Shown piece after piece: positions 48,569 through 58,093 of a stretch of 64,000 nucleotides of DNA; position 1 is the first letter of the stretch, and each line of letters begins with the position of its first letter. Position numbers and translations under genes: made by a program. Under the pieces are notes generated by a model. The model was not told the origin of the DNA, made no database searches, and saw only the letters and a list, made by a program, of their open reading frames with translations. Source of the stretch: CAJXII01 sp965242915 (lineage in GTDB: Bacteria; Campylobacterota; Campylobacteria; Campylobacterales; Arcobacteraceae); NCBI GenBank assembly GCA_965242915.1, contig CBDETN010000020.1, forward strand, positions 1 to 64,000. Direction: 5' to 3'.

Positions 48569-51148
48569 TTATGTTGTTACATATTTAATTACAAATGGTT
48601 CACTATAATTTGGAACATTGTCATAAGTAAATACGGCATAATATTTATCTATATTTATATTACCGAAGTCATCGTAAGTATAGTTGTCATTTCCTGCATA
48701 AATTTTATCTCCATCAAGATGATTTTTTGGTGGATGAAATCTGTTTCTAACTACATATACTCCTTTAAAATCTTCGCAAACTGGATTGTTCCAGGTTAAT
48801 TTTATTTTATTGTTATCTATAATTATTTTTAAATTATCAATTTCTTCAATAGGTTCTTTTCTTCTATTGATATATTTAACCACAAGTTTTACGCTATTTT
48901 TGGTCTCTTTGCTATACCAATCCACTATGTGATTTTTAATATCTGATGATGTAGGTTTGATGATAAATTTAGCATTTTTATTTTCTCTATGAACATTTTC
49001 TAATGCAAGGCGAGAATAATAATCAAAAATAAACTTATGTGTTTTATTTTTTTGTAAATCACTTCTGCTTACTTCATAACCAATAAATTCAATTCTGTCT
49101 CTATTTTGGATACTTTCATAATCAATACTTTCAATATCTATAAATTCTACATTATATCTTATATCTTGCTTTGTTTTTGTAGCACTTTTATTTTTTATTT
49201 GAATATAGCTATCGGTTATAATTGTTTGTTTAGCATCCGGTAGAGTATCAAGGTTGAACTCCATAAGTCCATATATCTTATTATTGTTTTTATCAAAACC
49301 GCAAATTAGGTTTTTATAGTTTTTTTCATCTTTGCAAATAGATATAACATTAGAAGCTTCAATAATAATTTCTTTACTGGGAATGGTATATTTAATATCA
49401 ATATTTGGCCGATAGTGCATACCTCCGCCATAGTTTCCATAGCCTAAGTCAAACATCATCATTTGACTATCACGACCTTCAGGTAAAACAGTCGGTCCTG
49501 AAATTTTAAATAGTAATTTTCCATTTTTTAAGTTGTTTTGTAAAACATTTTTTTCTGTTTCATTAAAATTCCAGTGACTCCATATCCCTTGCGTTAATTT
49601 CTCTGATGGTATTGTTTGCCCCAGAGTTTCGATTATTTTTGCATTATTAATTTGATCATAATCATAAAGTTCAGATACACTTTGGGTATCAATAAAAGAT
49701 ATACTCCACTCTCCAAATTTTTCAATTTTTGCATTTACTCGATTTAAAGGATATAGAGATATCCTGACATCTTTTATAATAGCATTTTCAGGGATATTGT
49801 CAAGATTAAACTGCATAACACCATAGCAGGTACCCTTTGTCTCATTAACACCGATAAAAAGTGAATTTGTACCAAAATGTTTTCTATTGGTTTCAAGTAA
49901 TTTACTTGCAACATATCCAACCTCTTTTGGTGTTGGAAAAATTGTTTTACTAAATTCATCTGCTTCAAGCAGTGTTTTTATTTTTATTTTTGGTGCAAAT
50001 GGTGATTTTATACGAGTTAAATTATTTACAGCTCTTATATAATAATAATATGCTGTACCGCTTTGTAATTGAATATCGGTAAAAGTATTATTATAAGTTT
50101 CACAAATTAGATTTGATTCATTACAAGCTTCTTTATTTTCAGTATTTCTGAAAATTCTAAAATATATATCTTTATTGTATTCATAGTCCCAAGATAAAGT
50201 TACTTCATTTGAAGTAAAGGCTTCTATATGAAAATTATTTACCCTTTTTGGAGCATTTATAGAATAGTTTTGTGCCTCACCCAATGTTTTTAAAAGTGCA
50301 GGGATATTTTCATCAATACTTTCTTTCATATTTTGCATAAAATCTGGAATATTACGAGTTCCAACTTCAACAACAGCTGCGATTATCCCTTTGGAATAAT
50401 AATATTCTCTTCCGCTTCCTGAAATTAATGTAGTAGGTGGTTTCCCTCTGTGAATACCATATTTTCTACCTGTAACTTTATGTATTTCATAGTTCATATT
50501 TGCACATATAGTATTAAGGTCAGTTCCCTCTATTTCACTTTCATGATTAAATTTATGAGCAGGAAAAAATACATTTCCTTGAGAATGATAATCCAAAGCT
50601 ATGGTTATATTGTCTTTCCCATCTACAAAAGCTTTCATAGCAGATGTCTCAGGTTCACTAAATGGTTGTGGACCGCTATAAACATTTGAAGCTGTATCTT
50701 TTGATTTCTGATAACCAACATTGAAGTTTCTATTTAAATCAACTCCAAATGTACCATCTTTATTGTTTCTTCTGTTTTTTCTCCAAAAAGAAAAGTGAGT
50801 TCTGCTGTATTCAAATCCATCTGGGTTAAGGCAGGGAACTATATATAAAGTATTTTTAGTTAAAGTTTTTAAAACTTTTGGATTAGAACTGTAGTTTGAA
50901 AGCAGATAATCAATAAATGATACAGCTAGTTCATTTCCTATCCATTCTCGTGCGTGAATTGTACCTGTATAAAGCATAGCAGGTTTTAAATCTGCATTTT
51001 CAACATTAAGTGAAATGGTAGCAACTAAGATATCTCTATCTTCCCAAGTTTTACCGATACTTTGTACGCTGATAATATCAGGGTAATTTTTTACGCAATT
51101 TTTTAAAAAATCACAAGTTTGTTGATATGATTTATATTGTTGTTTCAA
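48569..51148 (-). CDS. M14 zinc carboxypeptidase with C-terminal FN3/DNRLRE-like domains
   Basis: The 859-residue protein has an M14 peptidase domain (about 1-290). The zinc ligands are TIHAREWIGNE (His and Glu) and LDYHSQGN (His), with a catalytic glutamate in AAVVEVGTRN. A fibronectin-III module follows (about 303-395), then two related beta-rich domains (about 405-610 and 615-775) resembling DNRLRE adhesive domains, and a final FN3-like module. No signal peptide is visible, which is unusual for this architecture. It is the last gene of a tight operon (4 bases after an ATP-grasp ligase). Removal of C-terminal amino acids from a peptide or protein is the family activity; the substrate is unknown. 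Confidence 0.85.
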   Translation of the reverse strand: MKQQYKSYQQTCDFLKNCVKNYPDIISVQSIGKTWEDRDILVATISLNVENADLKPAMLYTGTIHAREWIGNELAVSFIDYLLSNYSSNPKVLKTLTKNTLYIVPCLNPDGFEYSRTHFSFWRKNRRNNKDGTFGVDLNRNFNVGYQKSKDTASNVYSGPQPFSEPETSAMKAFVDGKDNITIALDYHSQGNVFFPAHKFNHESEIEGTDLNTICANMNYEIHKVTGRKYGIHRGKPPTTLISGSGREYYYSKGIIAAVVEVGTRNIPDFMQNMKESIDENIPALLKTLGEAQNYSINAPKRVNNFHIEAFTSNEVTLSWDYEYNKDIYFRIFRNTENKEACNESNLICETYNNTFTDIQLQSGTAYYYYIRAVNNLTRIKSPFAPKIKIKTLLEADEFSKTIFPTPKEVGYVASKLLETNRKHFGTNSLFIGVNETKGTCYGVMQFNLDNIPENAIIKDVRISLYPLNRVNAKIEKFGEWSISFIDTQSVSELYDYDQINNAKIIETLGQTIPSEKLTQGIWSHWNFNETEKNVLQNNLKNGKLLFKISGPTVLPEGRDSQMMMFDLGYGNYGGGMHYRPNIDIKYTIPSKEIIIEASNVISICKDEKNYKNLICGFDKNNNKIYGLMEFNLDTLPDAKQTIITDSYIQIKNKSATKTKQDIRYNVEFIDIESIDYESIQNRDRIEFIGYEVSRSDLQKNKTHKFIFDYYSRLALENVHRENKNAKFIIKPTSSDIKNHIVDWYSKETKNSVKLVVKYINRRKEPIEEIDNLKIIIDNNKIKLTWNNPVCEDFKGVYVVRNRFHPPKNHLDGDKIYAGNDNYTYDDFGNINIDKYYAVFTYDNVPNYSEPFVIKYVTT

Positions 51149-51151
51149 TGC

Positions 51152-52573
51152 TTAATTTTTCCCTTTAAATTCAAACCACTTTTGAGTAATTTTTTCAACT
51201 AACTTTTTTGTTATACCTTTAATATTTAATAAAATTGACGGACTTTGTTCTAAAATACCAACCACTTCGTGAGTGCTTCCCATTTCACTAATAATTCTTT
51301 CAAATTTCTTTTTACCGATACCGTCAACTGATGTTAAAATCTTTTTTAATTCTTTTTTTGTAACTTTTGGTAATTGCCAAGATTCATTTGCTTCATCGGG
51401 TCTTGGTATATCTTGAGCTTTTAAATTTTGTACTTTCATACTTTTTAAGTTTTTAAGTGCAAATCTGTCTTGATAATTATAAATCTCACTTGGCCACTCT
51501 TCATACCATCTTCTTTTTACATCATAAACTTTATATTTATCATCCAATTCATGTAAATAAACTTTACCTTCTCCGTATGTTTTCTTTTTCTTACCAAAGT
51601 ATGCACCATCATAAGATGAATTATATGCACCAAAAGTTATATGTCTCATTGTTCGTAAAAGTGAAGCATCTATTTTACCTAACTCTTCCCAGTTAAACAT
51701 TGGCATATGAGGTTTTCTAAATCTACCTTCACTTAAAGACCACATAATATATTGACCAATCCAATCTCTAATATAAGGGAATGCTGCAAATGCTGTAGCA
51801 CACTCTAAAATTCTGATTTTCCCATCTTTTCCATATGCAACATCACAAGCCCAATATTCTGCTTTTGCAGCTTTAGAAACTTTAACAGCAAGATCTAGTA
51901 CATTTTTAGGAACATCCATATAATCCATACTTCCACCTTGAGATGTATTTGTAAGCCATTCACCCTCAGGAGCTCTTCTCCAAAATGCACAAACCGGTTT
52001 ATGACCAATTAACATAACTCTGATATCTACTTCCATAGGAACAAAATCTTGAAAATACATAGGGTGGTATTTCTTTTTGGCATATAATTCTTTAGCTTCT
52101 TTATAACTGTCAACTTTATGTACAAAGTATCCGCCATAGTTTGATGGTCCATAAGATTTTTTAATTATTTTTGGGTATTCACATCTCTTTAAAAATTTAT
52201 CCCCATTTGGTCTATTGTAATAAATATAAGTCTTTGGAATCGGCAGATCATATTTCCAGGCAAATCTTGTAACATTTTCTTTTGATTTATTTGAAAATTG
52301 AGTGTCAAGTGACGGGATAAATCTAACATTTGGCAAAGCTCTTGCTATCTGCCTAAAAGTTTCATAAGCAGTTGCAGGTATATTTCCTATAAGAACATCA
52401 ATTTTTTTTCTTTTTACCTCTTTTATAAATCTATCTTTATCATTTCCCCAATGATAAGTAACAGCTTCTATCTTGTTTGGCCAGCCTTTGAAGTTTGAGT
52501 GGTCAAAAAATCTTAATACATAATCCATGTATAAAAAACCCAATTTTGGTAAATCTTTATTTTTTAGTCCCAT
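51152..52573 (-). CDS. RimK-type ATP-grasp ligase with C-terminal helix-hairpin-helix region
   Basis: The 473-residue protein has an ATP-grasp core. It reads YPKIIKKSYGPSNYGGYFVHKV, an EVDIRVMLIGHKPVCAFWRRA segment and the metal site YGKDGKIRILECATAFAAFP. RimK relatives ligate amino acids to peptide or protein carboxylates. The last 75 residues (LKKILTSVDGIGKKKFERII and SILLNIKGITKKLVEKI) look like a double helix-hairpin-helix, a fold usually binding DNA. I chose the ATG at 52573, which has AAAGGA six bases upstream and leaves a 10-base gap after the previous gene; an earlier in-frame ATG at 52615 would overlap it. The ligase substrate is unknown. Confidence 0.82.
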   Translation of the reverse strand: MGLKNKDLPKLGFLYMDYVLRFFDHSNFKGWPNKIEAVTYHWGNDKDRFIKEVKRKKIDVLIGNIPATAYETFRQIARALPNVRFIPSLDTQFSNKSKENVTRFAWKYDLPIPKTYIYYNRPNGDKFLKRCEYPKIIKKSYGPSNYGGYFVHKVDSYKEAKELYAKKKYHPMYFQDFVPMEVDIRVMLIGHKPVCAFWRRAPEGEWLTNTSQGGSMDYMDVPKNVLDLAVKVSKAAKAEYWACDVAYGKDGKIRILECATAFAAFPYIRDWIGQYIMWSLSEGRFRKPHMPMFNWEELGKIDASLLRTMRHITFGAYNSSYDGAYFGKKKKTYGEGKVYLHELDDKYKVYDVKRRWYEEWPSEIYNYQDRFALKNLKSMKVQNLKAQDIPRPDEANESWQLPKVTKKELKKILTSVDGIGKKKFERIISEMGSTHEVVGILEQSPSILLNIKGITKKLVEKITQKWFEFKGKN

Positions 52574-52583
52574 TTCTTTTCCT

Positions 52584-53519
52584 TTATTTTTTAGTCTTCT
52601 TAGTTTTTCTATCAATTAAATTTACAATTAAATCTATTTTTTTATCATTGAAATTTAATCCTTGTTTCTCTTGCTCGGGTGTTGCAAATGCAGGAATACC
52701 ATTTACTTCAAGAACTATATATTCCTCTTTCTCTTGGTCATAAATAATATCAACACCGCCGATATCAACTTTACAGACTTTACAAGCTTTTATGGCTATA
52801 TTTATAATTTCATCATTAGCTTCTCTCATAAATACACTTCCGCCGCTAGTAATATTAGTTCGCCAGTCTGTTCCGCTGGCTTTTCTGCCATAACAACTTA
52901 CAAACTTACCATCAACTATATCAACTCTAAAATCAGTATTGTCATATTTTATAAATTTTTCAACATAAAAATATCTCAAATCCATTTGATTTAAAAATGG
53001 CATAAGCATATCAAGGCTAGCTTCATTTTCAATTTTTGTAAGACCGACTCCACCCCAGCCGTCAGTTGGTTTATATACCATCTTGTCCCATTTCTTAATA
53101 ATCTTTTTCAAGTGATGTCCATCATCTCTGTGGCATAGTTTATAATCTGCTGTTTGGATACCTTGGTTTCTTAATACAAAAGATGTATGAAATTTATCTT
53201 CAGTTAAAGCAAAAGCATCATAAGAGTTTATCATTGGTATTATACGATTTAGTGCTTGGTATAGGTACATTTGATATTGAGTTTGCTCACCGGCATTGTA
53301 TGAGAAAAACAGATCAAGTTTATTTAGTTTATGATTTTTATCACAACCTTTACTTTGACAAAGTATATTTTCATTTTTTGCTATTGCATGTCTAAGGTTT
53401 AAATGAGGAATTGTATCTATACCTCTATTTTTTAGTTTTTTTATCATCTTTTTTTGGATAATATCTCCACCACCGTTTTGATAAAGCCACATACTAATTG
53501 TACGATTCTTTTTACTCAT
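52584..53519 (-). CDS. RimK-type ATP-grasp ligase
   Basis: The 311-residue protein has the nucleotide-binding lysines (EDKFHTSFVL; MVYKPTDGWGGVGLTKI), the arginine motif DFRVDIVDGKFVSCYGRKA and the Mg-binding end GGVDIIYDQEKEEYIVLEVNGIPAFA. It would couple ATP hydrolysis to an amide bond between a carboxylate and an amino compound. It differs from its neighbour ligase by lacking the HhH region. It lies between the M20 peptidase and the HhH-ligase, 11-12 bases apart, so both ligases are made together. Confidence 0.87.
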   Translation of the reverse strand: MSKKNRTISMWLYQNGGGDIIQKKMIKKLKNRGIDTIPHLNLRHAIAKNENILCQSKGCDKNHKLNKLDLFFSYNAGEQTQYQMYLYQALNRIIPMINSYDAFALTEDKFHTSFVLRNQGIQTADYKLCHRDDGHHLKKIIKKWDKMVYKPTDGWGGVGLTKIENEASLDMLMPFLNQMDLRYFYVEKFIKYDNTDFRVDIVDGKFVSCYGRKASGTDWRTNITSGGSVFMREANDEIINIAIKACKVCKVDIGGVDIIYDQEKEEYIVLEVNGIPAFATPEQEKQGLNFNDKKIDLIVNLIDRKTKKTKK

Positions 53520-53530
53520 TTGACACTTCC

Positions 53531-54634
53531 TTAAAATTTATTTTCTTGTTGATGTTGCATTAATATTTTTGTCATCATTGATATTCTTTGCTCAAAACTG
53601 GTTTTTAATGCTCGTTCATGCATTGTATGGTCACCATCCCCAAAAGGACCAAATCCATCAAGTGTAATTACACCACAAGATGCTACATGATTTGCATCAC
53701 TTACTCCACCTCTTTGTTCAGTTGGTATAGTTTCAGATGTGATTTGTTCCAGTTTTGATATAAAATCTAATTGTTTTTGATTTGGTTCCATTACATCTCT
53801 TTGGATTAAACCATCAATAGTAGAAGTTGTTCCTTTTACATAAGAAGTATTGGTAATATCATCAAGAGCTTTAAGAAGTCTATCTCTCTCACTATTTAAT
53901 TTATATCTTATTTCAAGTAAAAGTTCACATTTAGGACTAATTGTATTTGCTCCAATTCCACCTGTAATTTTTCCAATATTTACTGTTGTTCCAATTTCTA
54001 AATTTGTAAGTTTTGTTAATTTTTGCAGTTTGTAACTAGCTTCAAGGTTTGCATTAATTCCTTTTAAATAACTAGTGCCTGCATGAGCTGCAATACCTTC
54101 AATAGTTATAGTGTATGTTCCAACACCTTTTCTTCCGGTTACAACCTCAAGATTTTCACCGGCTGCTTCAAAAACAAAACAATAATCATAATTAGAAGCT
54201 AATTCCAAAGTGATAAATTTACTGTCATCACTCCCCGTTTCTTCATCTGAAACTAGAAAGAAATCAATATTTTCTATTTTGCCGTTTTGATTGTAAACTT
54301 CTTTAAGTGCTTCAAGTGCAACTATATTTCCACCTTTCATATCACAAGTGCCGGGACCATATACCCAATTTTCGTCTTGATGAAATGAATCAAAAGTGCC
54401 TTCCGGAAATACTGTATCATTATGACCTAAAAGAAGAATTTTATCTCCGTTGGTTTTAGGAGATGTGAAAAGCTGATGATTACCTAAAGATTCCCGCTCA
54501 TAAGTTGTTGTTTCAAATCCAATAGATTCCAACCAGCCCTGCATAACAGAACCAACAAAATCAACTCCGCTTTTATTCCGGGTATATGAGTTTATTTTAC
54601 AAATTTTTTCTAAATCTTTTAAATAATCTATCAT
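53531..54634 (-). CDS. M20-family metallopeptidase, glutamate carboxypeptidase-like
   Basis: The 367-residue protein has the M20 metal sites LLLGHNDTVFPEG (His-x-Asp), YGPGTCDMKGG, a catalytic SDEETGSDDS and FVFEAAGE, followed by the dimerisation lid and a final GDGDHTMHERA. This type includes carboxypeptidase G2, ArgE, DapE and LysK. The closest look is the CPG2-like subgroup, which releases C-terminal glutamate. It follows argG by 20 bases and precedes two ATP-grasp ligases, so it may trim a peptide made by them. Confidence 0.87.
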   Translation of the reverse strand: MIDYLKDLEKICKINSYTRNKSGVDFVGSVMQGWLESIGFETTTYERESLGNHQLFTSPKTNGDKILLLGHNDTVFPEGTFDSFHQDENWVYGPGTCDMKGGNIVALEALKEVYNQNGKIENIDFFLVSDEETGSDDSKFITLELASNYDYCFVFEAAGENLEVVTGRKGVGTYTITIEGIAAHAGTSYLKGINANLEASYKLQKLTKLTNLEIGTTVNIGKITGGIGANTISPKCELLLEIRYKLNSERDRLLKALDDITNTSYVKGTTSTIDGLIQRDVMEPNQKQLDFISKLEQITSETIPTEQRGGVSDANHVASCGVITLDGFGPFGDGDHTMHERALKTSFEQRISMMTKILMQHQQENKF

Positions 54635-54654
54635 TTTTTAATTTTTTATAACTT

Positions 54655-55896
54655 TTATTTTGTTCCCCGTTTTTTACCGGCAATAATTCCTCTTAAAGCA
54701 TTAAGTCTTATAAAACCTTCTGCATCTTTTTGATTGTAAACTTCATCTTCTTCAAAAGTAGAATGTTCTTCACTGTATAAAGACATATCAGACTCTCTTC
54801 CTACTACTTCAACATTACCTTTATAAAGTTTAAGTCTTACATTTCCTTGAACAAATTTTTGGGTGACATCAATTGCAGCTTGCATCATCTCTCTCTCCGG
54901 AGAAAACCAAAAACCATTATAAATAAGTTCTGCATATTTAGCGATCATTCCATCTTTCATATGAGCTTCTTCTCTATCTAAACAAATAGATTCTATTGCT
55001 CTGTGAGCTTTAAGCATGATAGTTCCGCCCGGTGTTTCATAACAACCTCTGGCTTTCATACCAACAAATCTATTTTCAACAATATCCAATCTTCCAATAC
55101 CATGTTTATTTCCATATTCATTTAAAGTTTTAAGAATCGTAGCAGGGCTTAACTCTTCACCATTTATAGAAATAGGATCACCTTTTTTGTATCCAATCGT
55201 GATATATTCAGCTTTATTGGGTGCATTTTGGGGGCTTGTCGTCCATAACCACATTGACTCTTCCGGCTCATTCATTGGATTTTCTAAATGTAATCCTTCG
55301 TAAGAGATATGAAGTAAGTTTGCATCCATTGAATATGGGCTGACAGTTGGGTTACCATCAGCATCCACATGTTTTTGATCTATATTGATACCATGCTCTC
55401 TGGCATAGCTAAGAAGTTTTTCTCTTGAATTTAAATCCCACTCTCTCCAAGGTGCGATAACCGTAATATCAGGATTAAGACCTAAATATCCAAGCTCAAA
55501 TCTAACTTGATCATTACCTTTTCCTGTAGCCCCGTGAGATACTGCATCTGCACCTATTTGTTTAGCTATTTCAATTTGCTTTTTAGCAATTAAAGGACGA
55601 GCTATAGAAGTACCTAAAAGATATTCACCTTCATAAATAGCATTTGCTCTAAACATAGGGAACACATAATCTTTTACAAACTCTTCTTTCACATCAAGAA
55701 TAAAAATATTTTCAGGTTTGATACCATTGTCAAGAGCTTTCTGACGAGCCAGTTCTACCTCTTCACCTTGACCTAAATCTGCTGTAAATGTAATAACTTC
55801 TGCATTGTATTCATCTTGTAACCATTTTAAAATTATACTTGTATCTAATCCGCCGCTGTACGCTAAAACAACTTTTTTAACACTTTTTTTATTCAA
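54655..55896 (-). CDS. argG: Argininosuccinate synthase
   Basis: The 413-residue enzyme joins citrulline and aspartate with ATP. The PP-loop VVLAYSGGLDTSIIL is at the N-terminus. Substrate motifs VSHGATGKGNDQVRFEL and YSMDANLLHISYEG are present, and the length is normal. It is the first gene of the leftward unit with the M20 and ATP-grasp genes. It completes the arginine pathway with argJ (35170), although they are far apart. Confidence 0.96.
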   Translation of the reverse strand: MNKKSVKKVVLAYSGGLDTSIILKWLQDEYNAEVITFTADLGQGEEVELARQKALDNGIKPENIFILDVKEEFVKDYVFPMFRANAIYEGEYLLGTSIARPLIAKKQIEIAKQIGADAVSHGATGKGNDQVRFELGYLGLNPDITVIAPWREWDLNSREKLLSYAREHGINIDQKHVDADGNPTVSPYSMDANLLHISYEGLHLENPMNEPEESMWLWTTSPQNAPNKAEYITIGYKKGDPISINGEELSPATILKTLNEYGNKHGIGRLDIVENRFVGMKARGCYETPGGTIMLKAHRAIESICLDREEAHMKDGMIAKYAELIYNGFWFSPEREMMQAAIDVTQKFVQGNVRLKLYKGNVEVVGRESDMSLYSEEHSTFEEDEVYNQKDAEGFIRLNALRGIIAGKKRGTK

Positions 55897-55969
55897 CTCT
55901 AAACTCCCATAAATAATATTTTTATCTATTGTAGCTAAATTAAGGTATTAAAAAGATGAAGTTATATAT

Positions 55970-56044
55970 TTATAGTTTAATAAAATCCACAGTGATCTCA
56001 TCTAGTTGTGATTCTAAAAGATTATCTTTAGCATATGTATATGC
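55970..56044 (-). pseudogene. C-terminal 24 codons of a gene truncated by ISb copy F
   Basis: The minus frame reads AYTYAKDNLLESQLDEITVD and FIKL, then a stop, ending exactly at the ISb boundary. The amphipathic helix with a regular pattern looks like a genuine protein tail. The rest of the gene is not found on the far side of the IS. The family is not recognisable from so little. Confidence 0.5.
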
Positions 56045-56103
56045 TGATCTGGCTACACTAATTCATACTTAGAACTTAAATAAATCTAAGTTAAAATAAA
56101 AGT

Positions 56104-56418
56104 ATGAAGAAAGTAGAAAATATGAAAAATAGTCAATATACAAGAGAGTTTAGAGATTCAACAATACAGTTGGTTTTAAATAATGGTGATTTAGTTCTAA
56201 AAATTGCTAAAGATTTAGATGTAAATCCTAAGACAATTTATAATTGGATGAATGAATATAAAAAGGCCAATCAAGATTTAACTAAATCTATAGTCAAAAC
56301 TCCCAAAGAAACTTTAGAACAAGAGAATAAAAGGCTAAGAAGAGAAACTAAACTACTTAGGCAGGAGCGTGATATATTAAAAAAAGCAGCAGTATACTTT
56401 GCGAAAGAAGTTCAATAA
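56104..56418 (+). CDS. IS3-family OrfA (ISb copy F)
   Basis: The 104-residue protein has a helix-turn-helix (DLVLKIAKDLDVNPKTIYNW) and a leucine-zipper-like coiled coil (NKRLRRETKLLRQERDILKK). An A7G run (56379-56386) at the end is a typical -1 frameshift site that would fuse OrfA to OrfB in an active element. OrfB is disrupted in this copy. Confidence 0.85.
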   Translation: MKKVENMKNSQYTREFRDSTIQLVLNNGDLVLKIAKDLDVNPKTIYNWMNEYKKANQDLTKSIVKTPKETLEQENKRLRRETKLLRQERDILKKAAVYFAKEVQ

Positions 56419-56891
56419 AGTATACCTGGATAAAAGATAATAAAATGAACTTCAATAAAAATCTAATGTGCAAAATATTAAAAGTAGATATTTCAAGTTA
56501 TTATCATTGGATTAATAATGGATGTATAGTTAAAACAGTAGATGATAAACTTAATGAGTTAATAGAGATTATATTTATTCAAAGTAGATGCAAATATGGT
56601 ACAAGACGGCTAAAAGATAAACTAGAGCGATTATATGGGCTTATTGTTTCAAGAAGACGAATTGGAAATATTATGAAAGATTTAAATCTTGTAGCAAATA
56701 AAAAGAAAAGGTTTAAAGTTAATACAATAGATTCAAATCATAATTTACCTGTAGCACCTAATATTTTAAATAGAGATTTTTATGCTTCAGCCCCTGATGA
56801 AAAATATGTGGGAGATATAACATATATTCCAACATCAGAAGGATGGCTATATTGATCTGGTAACTTAAATTCATACTCAGAATAAACTATT

Positions 56892-57755
56892 CTAAGCAGC
56901 CATTTCTATTTGTAACATTTTTTCTTCAAATTCTACTGGTGATAAATTATTATTTGTACTATGCATCCTTTCTCTATTGTAAAATATTTCTATATATTCA
57001 AATATTTTTTGGTTAGCTTGAGCTTTAGTATAAAATATCTCATGATGAGTAAGTTCAGTTTTTAAAGTATGGAAAAAACTTTCAGCAACTGCATTATCCC
57101 AACAATTACCTTTTCTACTCATACTTTGAACTATCCCATATTTTTTTAATAAATCTTTATGTTCATAAGAAGCATATTGACTTCCTCTATCTGTATGCCA
57201 TAAAAGTCCTTTAGGTGGATTTCTATACTTTATAGCCATATTTAAAGCATCATTTACAAGTGTTGTTTTCATATTATCAGCCATTGACCAACCAACCACT
57301 TTTCTTGAATATAAATCAATCACAGTTGCAAGGTAAAGCCAACCTTGTGCAGTAGGTATATAAGTAATATCACCAACATATTTTTCATCTGGAGCTGATG
57401 CATAAAAATCTCTATTTAGAATATTCGGAGCAATTGGATAGTTATGATTAGAATTTGTAGTATTTACTTTAAATCTTCTTTTCATTTTTACAGATAAGTT
57501 TAAATCTTTCATAATTCTACTAATGTGTTGTCTTGAAACAATTAAACCTAAATTTTCAACAAGTTTCTTTTTAATCCTTCTAGTCCCATAAGTTTGTCTT
57601 GATTGTATAAATACTATCTTTATAAGTTCATTTAACTTTTTATCTACTTTTTTAATAACACTACCATTTTTAATCCAATGATAGTAACTAGATACATTTA
57701 CTTTAAATATTTTACACATTAATGTAATACTGAAACTCACTTGATATTCTTTCAT
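56892..57755 (-). CDS. IS3-family OrfB transposase (ISb copy E)
   Basis: The 287-residue integrase domain has the DDE residues in KYVGDITYIPTA, LLWHTDRGSQYAS and DNAVAESFFHTLK, with the expected NRERMHSTNN tail. The product is normally made as an OrfAB fusion by -1 frameshifting. The first residues here (MKEYQVSFSIT) lie downstream of the slip site. It looks functional. Confidence 0.93.
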   Translation of the reverse strand: MKEYQVSFSITLMCKIFKVNVSSYYHWIKNGSVIKKVDKKLNELIKIVFIQSRQTYGTRRIKKKLVENLGLIVSRQHISRIMKDLNLSVKMKRRFKVNTTNSNHNYPIAPNILNRDFYASAPDEKYVGDITYIPTAQGWLYLATVIDLYSRKVVGWSMADNMKTTLVNDALNMAIKYRNPPKGLLWHTDRGSQYASYEHKDLLKKYGIVQSMSRKGNCWDNAVAESFFHTLKTELTHHEIFYTKAQANQKIFEYIEIFYNRERMHSTNNNLSPVEFEEKMLQIEMAA

Positions 57756-57766
57756 CCAAGCATACT

Positions 57767-58093
57767 TTATAGAGTTTCTTTTGCAAAGTATGCTGTTGCC
57801 TTTTTTAAAATATCTCGCTCTTGTTTTAATAGCTTATTTTCTTTTCTAAGTCTTATATTTTCTTGAACTATTGTTTCTTTTGAGATAGATGATTTTTGTA
57901 CTGTATATCTATCATCTGTTGTTATATTATTTGCTTTTTTATAAACTCTTATCCAATGATATAATGTTTTCTCATTGATGTCTAAATCCCTAGCAATTTT
58001 AACTATGGTTTCATCACTATTTATTGCTAATTGTACTGTTGAATCTCTAAATTCTTTTGTGTGTTTGCTGTTTTTCATTTGTTCTACTTTCAT
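57767..58093 (-). CDS. IS3-family OrfA (ISb copy E)
   Basis: The 108-residue protein has a helix-turn-helix (TIVKIARDLDINEKTLYHW) and a coiled coil (IRLRKENKLLKQERDILKK). Its end contains an AAAAAAG heptamer (minus strand, 57800-57806), the standard -1 slip sequence for this family, which directs synthesis of the OrfAB transposase. Confidence 0.92.
   Translation of the reverse strand: MKVEQMKNSKHTKEFRDSTVQLAINSDETIVKIARDLDINEKTLYHWIRVYKKANNITTDDRYTVQKSSISKETIVQENIRLRKENKLLKQERDILKKATAYFAKETL

Noticed and set aside
52574..52615. Earlier start for the HhH-ligase gene at 52615
   Set aside because: It would overlap the preceding ligase gene by 32 bases, while the ATG at 52573 has AAAGGA at the right distance.
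53531..55896. A LysW/ArgX-type carrier pathway formed by argG, the M20 peptidase and the ATP-grasp genes
   Set aside because: No small carrier gene with a C-terminal EDWGE-type motif is visible and argJ indicates the acetyl-cycle for arginine; kept only as an alternative.
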